From NCBI GenBank assembly GCA_016199985.1, contig JACQFQ010000056.1, positions 1 to 64,000 of the forward strand: 64,000 bases of DNA, in the 5' to 3' direction. Below, one piece after another: positions 18,154-26,785 of the stretch (position 1 is the stretch's first letter; every line of letters starts with the position of its first letter). The translations under genes were made by a program, and so were the position numbers. This DNA is from Verrucomicrobiota bacterium. Its GTDB lineage: Bacteria > Verrucomicrobiota > Verrucomicrobiia > Limisphaerales > UBA11320. The notes beneath the pieces were generated by a model that saw nothing but the letters and a program-made list of their open reading frames with translations, did not search any database and was not told where the DNA came from.

Positions 18154-19497
18154 ATGCCCACAGTCAGGCTTTCATCACATCGAATCGGAACTGTCTCCCT
18201 CCTCGTCTTGTGTTGCCTCGTCGCCGCGTGCGATGAGCGCCGCGCTCCACCCAAGCCAGACTCGTCCGTTGCGTCCCCGGCTCCCCTGAACAGACCCGCC
18301 CAGGCTCAGGAGACGCCAGCTTCGGAACCCGTCGAGAAGCGCAAGATTGTCGCTCCATCTGGGCTGCCGATCTACGAGATCGCGATCAAGCCGGAGCATC
18401 TCAGAGCGCTGGAGAATGATTACGGATCGAACCAAACCTACCCCGCCTCCCTGCGAGCGGAAGGGGACGAATACCCATCCGTGCAGATCCGATACCGAGG
18501 CCAATGGGCGCGCACATGGCCGAAGAAGCCGCTCAAGATCTTCTTCGAGCGCAACAAGCCGTTCCATGGACATCACAGCGTGAACCTGAACTCCGGCTGG
18601 CGAGACCCCGCGTTCGTGCGGGAGGCCCTCGCCTATCATGTGTTCGCGGCTTGCGGTGTCACGGCGTCCCGGTCCCGCATGGTTCAAGTGAACATGAACG
18701 GCAGGTTCCGCGGCGTTTATGTCGAGGTGGAACAGGTCGACAAGACCCTGCTGAAGCACTTCGGGCTGCAGGGCGCCTCGCTGTTCAAGAGCGGATCGTC
18801 GAACCAGGCTGACGAGCGCGACGTCCGCAGCGAGGAGCTGGTAGCCCGCGTCTACACCGACGAAGCGGGGAAGACGAACTCGCTGGCGCAGCTGAGCGAG
18901 TTCTGCGCGGATCTGGCGGCCACAACCAACGTGGCCGAGTTCTTCGCCCAGAGGGTCGACCTGACCCATTACATCAACTATCTCGCGGCCTGTGTCCTCA
19001 CGCAGCACTGGGATGGCCTCAACAAGAACCATTATCTGGTGTATGACGAAAGGCATTCCGCGAAGTGGAGCGTTATCCCCTGGGATCTCGATCGCACCTT
19101 CGGAGATCATTGGAATCAGACATTCGGACGCGCCAACGTGCCCATCCTCCTCGGCACGCACGCTTATCGAGGGCCGACGGGTTGGAACCGGCTCGAAGAG
19201 CAGTTTTTCAGCGAAGAGGCCTTGCGGGACCGGTTTTTTACCCGGCTGAGGGAGCTCCTGGAAAGCGAGTTCACCACCGAGAAGCTCTTCCCGCTCATCG
19301 ACGGATGGGAACAGCAGCTCGCGGCCGCCGCCGCGCTCGATCGAGAGCGTTGGCCCAGCCCCGCGGGAGATTTCCACGCCGGGATCACGGGACTGAAACA
19401 GTTCATCCGAGATCGCAGGTCGTTTCTGAAGACCTCGCTCTTGTCGTTCTCGGAGCAAATCCCCGCCCGCCCATCCGCCGCTTCTTTCGGCCGGTAG
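18154..19497 (+). CDS. CotH-family lipoprotein (CotH kinase-like)
   Basis: A 447-residue putative lipoprotein. The N-terminal hydrophobic stretch ends LVLCCLVAAC, a plausible lipobox with Cys as lipid anchor. A Pro-rich linker follows. The CotH-like domain spans roughly residues 80-430, with IRYRGQWARTWPKKPLKIFF, NGRFRGVYVEVEQVDKTLL and the conserved WDLDRTFGDHWN, which corresponds to the Asp-rich active site of CotH protein kinases. Bacillus CotH phosphorylates spore-coat proteins. In Gram-negative bacteria the targets are unknown. A GTG at 18139 is an alternative start. It lies immediately upstream of the MoxR cluster on the same strand but is separated by about 150 bases with a hairpin. 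Confidence 0.85.
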   Translation: MPTVRLSSHRIGTVSLLVLCCLVAACDERRAPPKPDSSVASPAPLNRPAQAQETPASEPVEKRKIVAPSGLPIYEIAIKPEHLRALENDYGSNQTYPASLRAEGDEYPSVQIRYRGQWARTWPKKPLKIFFERNKPFHGHHSVNLNSGWRDPAFVREALAYHVFAACGVTASRSRMVQVNMNGRFRGVYVEVEQVDKTLLKHFGLQGASLFKSGSSNQADERDVRSEELVARVYTDEAGKTNSLAQLSEFCADLAATTNVAEFFAQRVDLTHYINYLAACVLTQHWDGLNKNHYLVYDERHSAKWSVIPWDLDRTFGDHWNQTFGRANVPILLGTHAYRGPTGWNRLEEQFFSEEALRDRFFTRLRELLESEFTTEKLFPLIDGWEQQLAAAAALDRERWPSPAGDFHAGITGLKQFIRDRRSFLKTSLLSFSEQIPARPSAASFGR

Positions 19498-19500
19498 CGG

Positions 19501-19528
19501 GCCGGCGAAGCCCCTTTGGGGAACCGGC
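19501..19528 (+). terminator. Stem-loop after the CotH-family gene
   Basis: Outer arms gccgg (19501-19505) and ccggc (19524-19528) enclose an inner cccc-ttt-gggg stem (19511-19521). The gap to the next gene is about 150 bases. No U-tract follows, so this is only a weak terminator candidate that would separate the CotH gene from the MoxR cluster. Confidence 0.35.
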
Positions 19529-19648
19529 GATCCGACCGCCGACTCCTCAAGGATTTTGCATTTGAGATTTCCCCACGCACACCAGAGAGTCGCGCCGTCA
19601 CAGCTGACTCCCAGGGACCTGTCCGCCGCGCGGCGCGTTCCGGAACCG

Positions 19649-21307
19649 ATGAAACGACGACAACTGGCGAAGGACGGCCTCCCGGCGCTCGATCTGATCG
19701 AGGAAGCGTTCTATTGGCTGCGCCAACTCCCGCTCTCCACCGCCGTGGCCTATCTGGCGTGCGCGCTCCCCTTCATCCTGGCGCTGCTCTTCTTCTGGGC
19801 GGAGATGAGCACGCGCCCCGACGCGGACCGACAGCTCCCCGGCTGGCTGCTCGAGCTCACGCTCCTCTTCGTCCTCGCCAAGGTGGGCCAGTCCATTCTC
19901 TCGCATTCTTTATGGTCGCTGGCGCGCGGGCAACCGGGATCTCCCTGGACTCTCGGCCGGCTGTTCCGCACCGCGTGCGTCCATCTGGCTCTCCAACCTC
20001 TGGGCCTTTTTCTGCTCGTCCTCTCCCTCGTGATCGTGATCCCCACGGCCTGGGTGGTGGTTTATTTCCAAACCGCGACTCTCCTGGCCGGAGAGCCAGG
20101 CGCTCGCGCCTCGGAGGTCTCGAGGAAGGCCTGGGAGCAAACGAAGCTATGGCCCGCGCAAAATCATTCCCTCCTCACGCTGCTCTCCCTCCTCGGCTTT
20201 TTCATTTTCCTGAACCTGCTTCTGCTCGCGTTTCTCGGCCCCCAGCTGCTGAGAATGCTTCTCGGGGTTGAAACGGTTTTTTCACAAAGCCCGTGGAGCG
20301 TCCTGAACTCGACCGTGCTCGCCGCGCTGACCGCGGTCACGCTGCTGGCCTTGGACCCTGTGTTCAAAGCCGTTTACGTTCTGCGCTGCTTCCGGGCGAG
20401 CTCGCGGCAGAGCGGCGAGGATCTCCTCGTGACCCTACGAGGCCTGAAGAGCTCCCGTCTGTCCGCCTGGGCGGCTCTCGCGCTTTGCGTGGGAGGCGGA
20501 CTGCTGGGCTCGGCCGCCGAGAACACGGAAACGCCGATGGGAAGCCGCGTCGATGTGAGCGCGATCAATCGCTCCGCCGACGCCACGCTCCAGAAGCGCG
20601 AGTATCTCTGGCGCCTCCCGAGGCAGGAGCTCCGCGCAAAGCCGGACGGCGCCACAGACCTTTGGGCGCAGTTCTGGGAGGGAATCGGCGAGAAAATCAA
20701 GACGGCCGTCGATTGGGCCCAGAAGGGCATGCAGAAGCTCGCCGACGCGATGCGCAAACTATTCGGCAGCCGCGGCACGAGCCCCCAATCCGGCAACTTC
20801 CTGTTCGATTGGGGGTCGCCCATCTCCGTCCTCTCCAAGCTGCTTCTCGTCGCTCTCACGGTGGCGGTGATCGTCCTGCTCGTCCGCGCCTGGCGCGATC
20901 GGGAACCCAGCATGGCGACAGCGACCGTCTCCGCCGCGACAGGCCGGGTGGATCTCGCGGACGAATCGGTCCAGGCGATCCAGCTCCCGGAGGACGAATG
21001 GCTGCGTCTCGCTCGCGAACTTCAGCAGTCCGGCGAGTTGCGCCTCGCGATGCGAGCCCTCTATTTCGCCAGCCTGACTCATCTCGCGAGCCGGCAATGG
21101 ATCCTCCTCACCCCCTTCAAATCCAATCGCGACTATCAGCTGGAACTCCGGCGACGGGCTCATTCGCTTCCCGAGATCTTCGGGGCGTTCTGCGAGAATG
21201 TCGTTTCCTTTGAACGCGCCTGGTACGGCGATCACCCGGTGGAACCCGAGGCGCTGTCGACCTTCGAGTCGAGGGTCCGCCGCATCCAAGGCGGCTCTCC
21301 CCCATGA
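19649..21307 (+). CDS. DUF4129-type membrane protein of the MoxR cluster
   Basis: A 552-residue membrane protein. Several transmembrane helices lie in the N-terminal half (for example TAVAYLACALPFILALLFFW and LGLFLLVLSLVIVIPTAWVVVYF). A soluble stretch containing an amphipathic helix (FWEGIGEKIKTAVDWAQKGMQKL) follows, then another helix (LLLVALTVAVIVLLV). The C-terminal 100 residues (GELRLAMRALYFASLTHLA, NRDYQLELRRR, FERAWYG) match the DUF4129 domain. Start 19649 (MKRRQLAKDG) fits a membrane protein better than the upstream in-frame ATG. It overlaps the next gene by ATGA at 21304-21307. DUF4129 proteins regularly accompany MoxR/DUF58 genes. Function unknown. Confidence 0.8.
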   Translation: MKRRQLAKDGLPALDLIEEAFYWLRQLPLSTAVAYLACALPFILALLFFWAEMSTRPDADRQLPGWLLELTLLFVLAKVGQSILSHSLWSLARGQPGSPWTLGRLFRTACVHLALQPLGLFLLVLSLVIVIPTAWVVVYFQTATLLAGEPGARASEVSRKAWEQTKLWPAQNHSLLTLLSLLGFFIFLNLLLLAFLGPQLLRMLLGVETVFSQSPWSVLNSTVLAALTAVTLLALDPVFKAVYVLRCFRASSRQSGEDLLVTLRGLKSSRLSAWAALALCVGGGLLGSAAENTETPMGSRVDVSAINRSADATLQKREYLWRLPRQELRAKPDGATDLWAQFWEGIGEKIKTAVDWAQKGMQKLADAMRKLFGSRGTSPQSGNFLFDWGSPISVLSKLLLVALTVAVIVLLVRAWRDREPSMATATVSAATGRVDLADESVQAIQLPEDEWLRLARELQQSGELRLAMRALYFASLTHLASRQWILLTPFKSNRDYQLELRRRAHSLPEIFGAFCENVVSFERAWYGDHPVEPEALSTFESRVRRIQGGSPP

Positions 21308-22575
21308 AACGATCGGCGACGATTCTGGGGCTCGTGCTTGTAGTGGCCGCCTCGCTGTGGGCTCTCGCGGGCTTGATCGATCTCCGACTGACGTCCGGGG
21401 ATGTTTATCCGCCCTACTCCTCGCTGCGGTCCGATCCCCTCGGCGCCAAGGCGGTCTACGAAACTCTCGAAAACCTTCCCAGACTGACGACCGGGCGGTA
21501 TCTGCGTCATCCGCGACATCTGCCAAACGGCCGCGGCGCGGGCCTTTGGGTGCTGGGCCTTCCGGCAACCGAGTTGAACGGCTCGCCCGAGGAGTCTGAA
21601 ACTCTTGAACGATTCGCGCGGCAGGGCGGACGCGTCGTTGTCGCGCTGGATGCGCGCAGCTTTCAATCATGGCGCATGCTCTCCATCGTCGGCGGAACAA
21701 ACACGACCACGGGAACGAACGCTCTGCCTCCCAGAATGCCCTTCCCCAAGAGCGCGTCGGAGGCCGATGTCGTCGACTTCCAGAAGCAGTGGGGATTCCA
21801 CCTCCGGATCGACCCGTTCATGGCGTCCAATGGCGTCACAACGCCCGTTTTCGCCCAGTGCGTAAAATCCAACCTCGATTCGCCGCCGTTGATCTGGCGG
21901 AGCCAGGGCTATTTCGCCCCCGCAGCCGCCGAATGGCGGGCGATCGCCCGGCGCGGATCCAACATCGTGGTGATGGAGCGGAGCCTCGGGCAAGGAACGC
22001 TCGTGTTGGCCTCGGACACCTATCTCCTGAGCAACGAAGCCCTCCGGCATCAACGCGCCGCCGATTTCCTCGCGTGGCTCATCGGCGACTCGACGAGGAT
22101 TCTCTTCAACGAAACCCACCATGGCATCCAGGAAAACCCAGGCGTCACCACGCTGATACGCAGATATCGTCTTGGCTACCTCTTCGCGGCGCTCGGCGGG
22201 CTGGCCGCGCTCTTTATCTGGCAGGGCACGGTGTCCTTTCTCCCCGACGCGCCGGCGCCCTCGACGGCGGTCTCCGCGGGGACCCGCGGCCGGGTGATCC
22301 GAGGCCGCGGCGGGGTGTCCGGCCTCATCGGCCTGCTGCGCAGAAGCGTCGCCCCCTCGCGTCTCATGGCGCGCTGTCTTGAAGAGTGGAATCGCTCCCA
22401 GCACGGCGATCGCCATCTCTCGCCCGAGCGCCTGGGCGCCGTTCAGGATCTCATCGACCGCGAAAACGCGAGGCCCGCCTCGCAGAGGAACTCGATTCTC
22501 CTCTACCGCGCCATCGCCTCGGTCGTCCGACTTTCCCGCTCCACCCCGAACCGAACCCCAGTCTCCAACCCCTAG
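21304..22575 (+). CDS. DUF4350-domain membrane protein
   Basis: A 423-residue protein anchored by an N-terminal helix (ILGLVLVVAASLWALAGLI) and a second helix near residues 290-310 (YLFAALGGLAALFIW). Between them is a periplasmic domain like DUF4350, related to GATase/SLATT-like folds: AVYETLENLP, a loop LERFARQGGRVVVALDAR, and LGQGTLVLASDTYLLSNEAL. The region LFNETHHGIQENPGV just before the second helix is also typical. The C-terminal cytoplasmic part is basic. It is translationally coupled to the DUF4129 gene and is 6 bases before the MoxR gene. Its role is unknown. Confidence 0.8.
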   Translation: MKRSATILGLVLVVAASLWALAGLIDLRLTSGDVYPPYSSLRSDPLGAKAVYETLENLPRLTTGRYLRHPRHLPNGRGAGLWVLGLPATELNGSPEESETLERFARQGGRVVVALDARSFQSWRMLSIVGGTNTTTGTNALPPRMPFPKSASEADVVDFQKQWGFHLRIDPFMASNGVTTPVFAQCVKSNLDSPPLIWRSQGYFAPAAAEWRAIARRGSNIVVMERSLGQGTLVLASDTYLLSNEALRHQRAADFLAWLIGDSTRILFNETHHGIQENPGVTTLIRRYRLGYLFAALGGLAALFIWQGTVSFLPDAPAPSTAVSAGTRGRVIRGRGGVSGLIGLLRRSVAPSRLMARCLEEWNRSQHGDRHLSPERLGAVQDLIDRENARPASQRNSILLYRAIASVVRLSRSTPNRTPVSNP

Positions 22576-22581
22576 CCATCC

Positions 22582-23541
22582 ATGTCCGCCGACCGCCTCA
22601 AAGAAGTCCTCGCTCAAGCCCGAACCGAGATTGGCAAAGTGATCATCGGCCAGGCCGAGGTCATCGACCGCGCCCTCATCGTGATCTTCACCGGACAGCA
22701 CGCTCTCATCGAAGGCGTGCCGGGCGTCGCAAAGACGCTGCTTGTTCGAACCCTCGGACAGGTCCTGGCCTGCCCCTTCTCCCGGATTCAGTTCACGCCC
22801 GACCTGATGCCCTCCGACATCACGGGGACAAACGTTTTCAACCTTCAGAAGAACGAGTTCAACCTGATCCGCGGACCGGTGTTCACGTCGTTCCTGCTCG
22901 CCGATGAAATCAACCGGGCGCCGGCGAAGACGCAGTCGGCGCTCCTGCAGGCGATGCAGGAAAGACGCGTCACCATCGACCGCGACACCCATGTCCTGCC
23001 CGACAGCTTTACCGTGTTCGCCACGCAGAATCCGGTGGAGTATGAAGGCACCTATCCCCTTCCTGAGGCTCAGAAGGACCGCTTCATGCTGAAGATCCAG
23101 ATGAAGGTTCCCGAGCGCGACGACGAGCGATTGCTCGCGCGGCAGCTTCTGGCGGGAAGGCCGCCCGAAGCGGTGCTCGCCAGTGGCGAAGTGCGGGCCG
23201 TGATCCAGGAAGCCGACCTCATCGCTCTGCGTCAGGACCTGCTCAGTGTCACGGTCCGCGAGGAATTGATCGACTACCTCGTGGACATCGTTCGCGCGAC
23301 GAGACAGCACGAGAGCGTGCTGGTCGGCGCCGGTCCCCGCGCGACGCAGAGCCTGGTGCTGGCGAGCCGCGCTTACGCGGCCATAGCGGGACGCGACTTC
23401 GTCACCCCGGACGACATGAAGGAGATGGCGAAGGCGGTGCTGGAGCATCGTCTGATTCTTCGCCCCGAGTTCGAGCTCGAAGGGCTGAGCCCGGGCGAGA
23501 TCATTGATCGGATCCTGCAGACCGTCGCCGTTCCTCGCTGA
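22582..23541 (+). CDS. MoxR-family AAA+ ATPase
   Basis: A 319-residue AAA+ ATPase of the MoxR family, chaperone-like ATPases that work with von Willebrand-type (VWA/DUF58) partners in assembling or remodelling protein complexes. Seen: Walker A GVPGVAKT, ITGTNVFN, Walker B LLADEINRAPAKTQSALLQAMQE, sensor 1 VFATQNPVEYEGTYPLPEAQKDRF and the lid domain ending VLEHRLILRPEFELEG. Length and motifs are canonical. It lies in a co-directional block whose neighbours overlap or abut, so all six proteins are probably made together. Confidence 0.95.
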   Translation: MSADRLKEVLAQARTEIGKVIIGQAEVIDRALIVIFTGQHALIEGVPGVAKTLLVRTLGQVLACPFSRIQFTPDLMPSDITGTNVFNLQKNEFNLIRGPVFTSFLLADEINRAPAKTQSALLQAMQERRVTIDRDTHVLPDSFTVFATQNPVEYEGTYPLPEAQKDRFMLKIQMKVPERDDERLLARQLLAGRPPEAVLASGEVRAVIQEADLIALRQDLLSVTVREELIDYLVDIVRATRQHESVLVGAGPRATQSLVLASRAYAAIAGRDFVTPDDMKEMAKAVLEHRLILRPEFELEGLSPGEIIDRILQTVAVPR

Positions 23542-23543
23542 CG

Positions 23544-24929
23544 ATGCTCGCTCCCCGCGCACGACTCCTGTTCTGGTTCGCGGCTCTTGCCGGGCCGTCC
23601 TCGCTGCTGCCCGTGCTGAGCCCCGAGGAGGCGGGCTGGGCCTTGGTCGGCCCGATGGCGCTCGCCGTCCTGGCGGCCTGGGATGCCACCCTTGTTCTAG
23701 GAACCCTCAAACGCTCCCGAGTGGAAGCCGTGACGACCACCCGCTGCGCTCAAGGCCGCGCCTCGTTCGTGCCGCTGAAGATGACAGCGGAGCGGGCGCG
23801 AGCCGACCGAGTGATCCTCAGCGTCGCGCTCCCCGCCGAGCTCAGGAGCCATGAGGAGGCCGTCATGGTTCCCCTGCCCGCCTCGCGAGAACCCTTGCAG
23901 GTGGAATGGGCGTTCACACCCCGAAGCCGCGGACACTTTACCGCGCGGGAAGCGCGCCTTTGCGTCGCGTCGCCGCTCGGGTTTTGGACCCACTGGGTTC
24001 AACACGCGATCTCCGCGGAGATTCGGTGCTATCCCAATTTGTCGGAGGACCGCCGCAAGGTCGCCGCGCTTTTCCTCAACCGCGGAGGCCTCGGCATGCA
24101 CACCCAACGCCAAGTCGGACAAGGCCGCGAGTTCGAGAAGCTTCGGGAGTATCTGCCCGGCGATGGCTACGATGAAATCCATTGGAAGGCCACGGCGAAA
24201 CGGGGCCAGCCGGTGACAAAGGTCTACCAGATCGAGCGCACGCAAGAGGTGTACGTGATGGTCGACGTCAGCCGGCTGAGCGCGCGGATGGTTCCCGCGG
24301 GGACAAGCCCGTCCATCCCGGCGCCCGAACAGAAGAACGAGACCGACGAGGTCGCGGCGGAGGAGCCCATGCTGGAGCGATGCCTTTCGGCGGCGCTCGT
24401 GCTCGGACAGGCCGCGGAGCACCAAGGCGATCTCTTCGGCCTGACCGTGTTCGGCGAGCGAGTGGAAAAGTTCATCCGCGCGGGGACGGGAGTGGGACAC
24501 TTCCACGCCTGCCGAGACGCCCTCTATCGGCTCTCCAGCACGGACACGAGCCCCGATTTCGAGGAGCTCGCCTCGTTTGTTCGTTCGCGGCTCCGACGCC
24601 GCGCAATGCTCCTCTACCTCACCTCGCTGGACGATCCCATCCTCGCCGAGTCGTTTCTCCGACACGCGCAACTGCTCTCGCGACAGCACCTCATGATCGT
24701 GTTCATGATCCAACCCAACGGAGTCCGCCCCTTGTTCGCGGACGAATCCGCGGAGTCCATCGACTCGATCTACGAGGATCTGGGCGGCCATCTGCGATGG
24801 CATTCCCTCCGGGAACAGAAGAGACAGCTGCAGCAATGGGGCATCCCTTTCCATGTGGTCGCGCCCGGGACGCTGGCCGTGGACATGATCCGTCGCTACG
24901 CCGAGGCGAAGAACAGGCAGCTGCTATGA
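23544..24929 (+). CDS. DUF58-domain protein (VWA-like MoxR partner)
   Basis: A 461-residue protein with two N-terminal membrane segments (residues about 10-55). The DUF58 core is GREFEKLREYLPGDGYDEIHWKATAKRG near residues 192-219, followed by VYVMVDVSRLSARM, where the VWA-like metal-binding DxS motif appears as DVS. The remainder is a VWA-like Rossmann fold with RAMLLYLTSLDDPILAES. DUF58 proteins are the usual partner of MoxR ATPases. A charged insertion (residues about 250-280) is not usual. The stop overlaps the next start by ATGA. Confidence 0.9.
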   Translation: MLAPRARLLFWFAALAGPSSLLPVLSPEEAGWALVGPMALAVLAAWDATLVLGTLKRSRVEAVTTTRCAQGRASFVPLKMTAERARADRVILSVALPAELRSHEEAVMVPLPASREPLQVEWAFTPRSRGHFTAREARLCVASPLGFWTHWVQHAISAEIRCYPNLSEDRRKVAALFLNRGGLGMHTQRQVGQGREFEKLREYLPGDGYDEIHWKATAKRGQPVTKVYQIERTQEVYVMVDVSRLSARMVPAGTSPSIPAPEQKNETDEVAAEEPMLERCLSAALVLGQAAEHQGDLFGLTVFGERVEKFIRAGTGVGHFHACRDALYRLSSTDTSPDFEELASFVRSRLRRRAMLLYLTSLDDPILAESFLRHAQLLSRQHLMIVFMIQPNGVRPLFADESAESIDSIYEDLGGHLRWHSLREQKRQLQQWGIPFHVVAPGTLAVDMIRRYAEAKNRQLL

Positions 24930-25972
24930 TCATCGACATCCCTCGATTCATGGAATCCGAGCGGCCCTACTGGGCGGAGCTCGAGGCCTTGCTGAAGCGG
25001 CTGGAGCGCGAGAAGGCGGAGCTCCTAAGCTTCACGGACGCGCAACGATTTCACTACCTTTACGAGCGAGCCTCGGCAGACCTGGCGAGGATCGTGACCT
25101 TCTCCAGCGAGCCCGAGCTGCGCGACTATCTCGAAGCGTTGGTGGCGCGCGCCTACGGCGAGATTCACGAATCCCGGAGATCGCAGCGGAGCGTGGCGAT
25201 CTGGTGGTGGTTGTCCGTCGCGTTGCCCCGCGCCTTTCGTCGTCGTCGGGGCGCGTTCTACCTCACCGTGGCCGTGACCGTCTTCGGAGCGGTTTTCGGC
25301 GGGCTTGCCGTCGCCTTGGACGACGAGGCGAAGGAGGCGGTGCTTCCCGCCATGTTCGCGAACCACATGGGAGACCCCCGCAAGCGGGTCGCGCAGGAGG
25401 AAGGGCGAGGCGGCGCGGCGCGCAAGGGCGGAGGCGTGACGGCGTCCGCGACGCGCATGACGGCGTTCTCCGCGATGCTGATGCAAAACAACATCGGGGT
25501 GGCGGTCAAGTCGCTCGCGCTCGGCATGACGTACGGCGTGGGAACCTTGGTGCTGCTGTTTTACAACGGCGTGATCCTGGGCGTCGTGGCCACGGACTAC
25601 GCGCTCGCGGGAGAGACGGTGTTCCTCCTGGGTTGGATCCTTCCCCACGGCGTGATCGAGATCCCGGCCATCCTGATCAGCGCCCAGGCGGGACTGGTGC
25701 TCGCCCACGCGCTGATCGGATGGGGCCGACGCGAGCGTCTGCGCGAGCGATTGCGGTCCATCGCCCCAGACCTGGCCACCCTGATCGCCGCCGCCGCCCT
25801 GCTCCTGGTGTGGGCGGGGATCGTCGAGGCCTTCTTCTCTCAATTCCACGAGCCCGCCCTGCCCTACGCGGTCAAGATCGCGTTCGGAACCGCTGAATTC
25901 ATTCTCCTCGTCGCCTACCTGGGACTGTGCGGACGATCGGAGTCGAGCCGTCTCGTGAAGGAGTCAGCCTGA
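24926..25972 (+). CDS. Stage II sporulation protein M-like membrane protein
   Basis: A 348-residue integral membrane protein of the SpoIIM (DUF95) family. The first 95 residues are a soluble helical domain (MIIDIPRFMESERPYWAELE). Transmembrane helices begin near residue 110 (FYLTVAVTVFGAVFGGLAVAL). The family signature is AFSAMLMQNNIGVAVKSLALGMTYGVGTLVLLFYNGVILG and GWILPHGVIEIPAIL, in two parts. SpoIIM works in peptidoglycan-linked engulfment in endospore formers. In non-sporulating bacteria SpoIIM-like proteins recur in MoxR clusters with RDD proteins, with unknown function. Start at 24926 overlaps the DUF58 stop; upstream open reading in the same frame is a shadow. Confidence 0.88.
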   Translation: MIIDIPRFMESERPYWAELEALLKRLEREKAELLSFTDAQRFHYLYERASADLARIVTFSSEPELRDYLEALVARAYGEIHESRRSQRSVAIWWWLSVALPRAFRRRRGAFYLTVAVTVFGAVFGGLAVALDDEAKEAVLPAMFANHMGDPRKRVAQEEGRGGAARKGGGVTASATRMTAFSAMLMQNNIGVAVKSLALGMTYGVGTLVLLFYNGVILGVVATDYALAGETVFLLGWILPHGVIEIPAILISAQAGLVLAHALIGWGRRERLRERLRSIAPDLATLIAAAALLLVWAGIVEAFFSQFHEPALPYAVKIAFGTAEFILLVAYLGLCGRSESSRLVKESA

Positions 25973-25978
25973 CCCGCC

Positions 25979-26785
25979 ATGCGCCGCCTCACTCTGCAAA
26001 TCCGAACACCCGAAGGCGTCACGTTTCATCAAACGCTCGCCGGCCCGATGGCGCGCTTCCTCGCGTGGCTCATCGATTTTGTGGTCACGCTCGCCCTGGT
26101 CTACGCGCTCAACGCGCTGCTCGCGGTGCTGCAATGGATCAGCGCCGAAATCGCGCAGGCTGTCGCCGTCATGGTGATGTTCGCGCTGAACATTGGATAC
26201 GGAATGGCCCTGGAGTGGCTGTGGCGCGGGCAGACCTTTGGCAAGCGCGTCATGCGCCTGCGTGTCATGGACGCCGAGGGGCTTCGGCTGCGGTTCAGCC
26301 AAATCGCGCTGCGCAACCTGCTGCGAGGCGTGGATCTGCTTCCCCTGGCTTACGCGGTGGGGGGACTCTGCGCGCTCGTCAGCCCGCTCGGCCAGCGGCT
26401 CGGCGATCTGGCCGGTGGCACCATCGTTGTCCGCATCCCCCACACGCCGCAACCCGACATCGACCAGCTCGTCGCGGGTCGATTCAACTCCCTTCGCGCC
26501 TTCCCGCACATTGTCTCGCGGCTCCGACAGCAAGCCTCGCCCGCCGAGGCCACGCTCGCCCTGCAGGCGCTGCTGCGTCGGGAGGAACTGGTCGACGCGG
26601 AGAGAGTCCATGTATTCGCGGAGATCGCCAGCCACTTCCGAACGCTGGCGGCCTTCCCCCCCGAAGCGACCGAGGGCGTGACCGACGAGCAGTATCTACG
26701 CAACGTCGTCGACGTCCTCTTTCGCGCGAGCGCAAAAGCCGCCAGCCCCGCGCCTTCCCCCGGCCAGGAGGCCGCCGCCACATGA
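25979..26785 (+). CDS. RDD-family membrane protein
   Basis: A 268-residue protein with the RDD domain in residues about 20-150. The domain is named for conserved Arg and Asp residues: the first helix bears RFLAWLIDFVVTLAL, the central helices carry LEWLWRGQTFGKRVMRLRV, and GQRLGDLAGGTIVVR closes the domain. A cytoplasmic C-terminal region of about 110 residues is helical and acidic. RDD proteins are small membrane proteins of uncertain role; some have been linked to ion or solute movement. The gene begins 6 bases after the SpoIIM-like gene and ends in an ATGA overlap with nagA. Confidence 0.88.
   Translation: MRRLTLQIRTPEGVTFHQTLAGPMARFLAWLIDFVVTLALVYALNALLAVLQWISAEIAQAVAVMVMFALNIGYGMALEWLWRGQTFGKRVMRLRVMDAEGLRLRFSQIALRNLLRGVDLLPLAYAVGGLCALVSPLGQRLGDLAGGTIVVRIPHTPQPDIDQLVAGRFNSLRAFPHIVSRLRQQASPAEATLALQALLRREELVDAERVHVFAEIASHFRTLAAFPPEATEGVTDEQYLRNVVDVLFRASAKAASPAPSPGQEAAAT

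Noticed and set aside
25927-26781. Long N-terminal extension of the NagA frame
   Set aside because: This stretch overlaps the SpoIIM-like gene end and the whole RDD gene in another frame; NagA homology begins only after the ATG at 26782.
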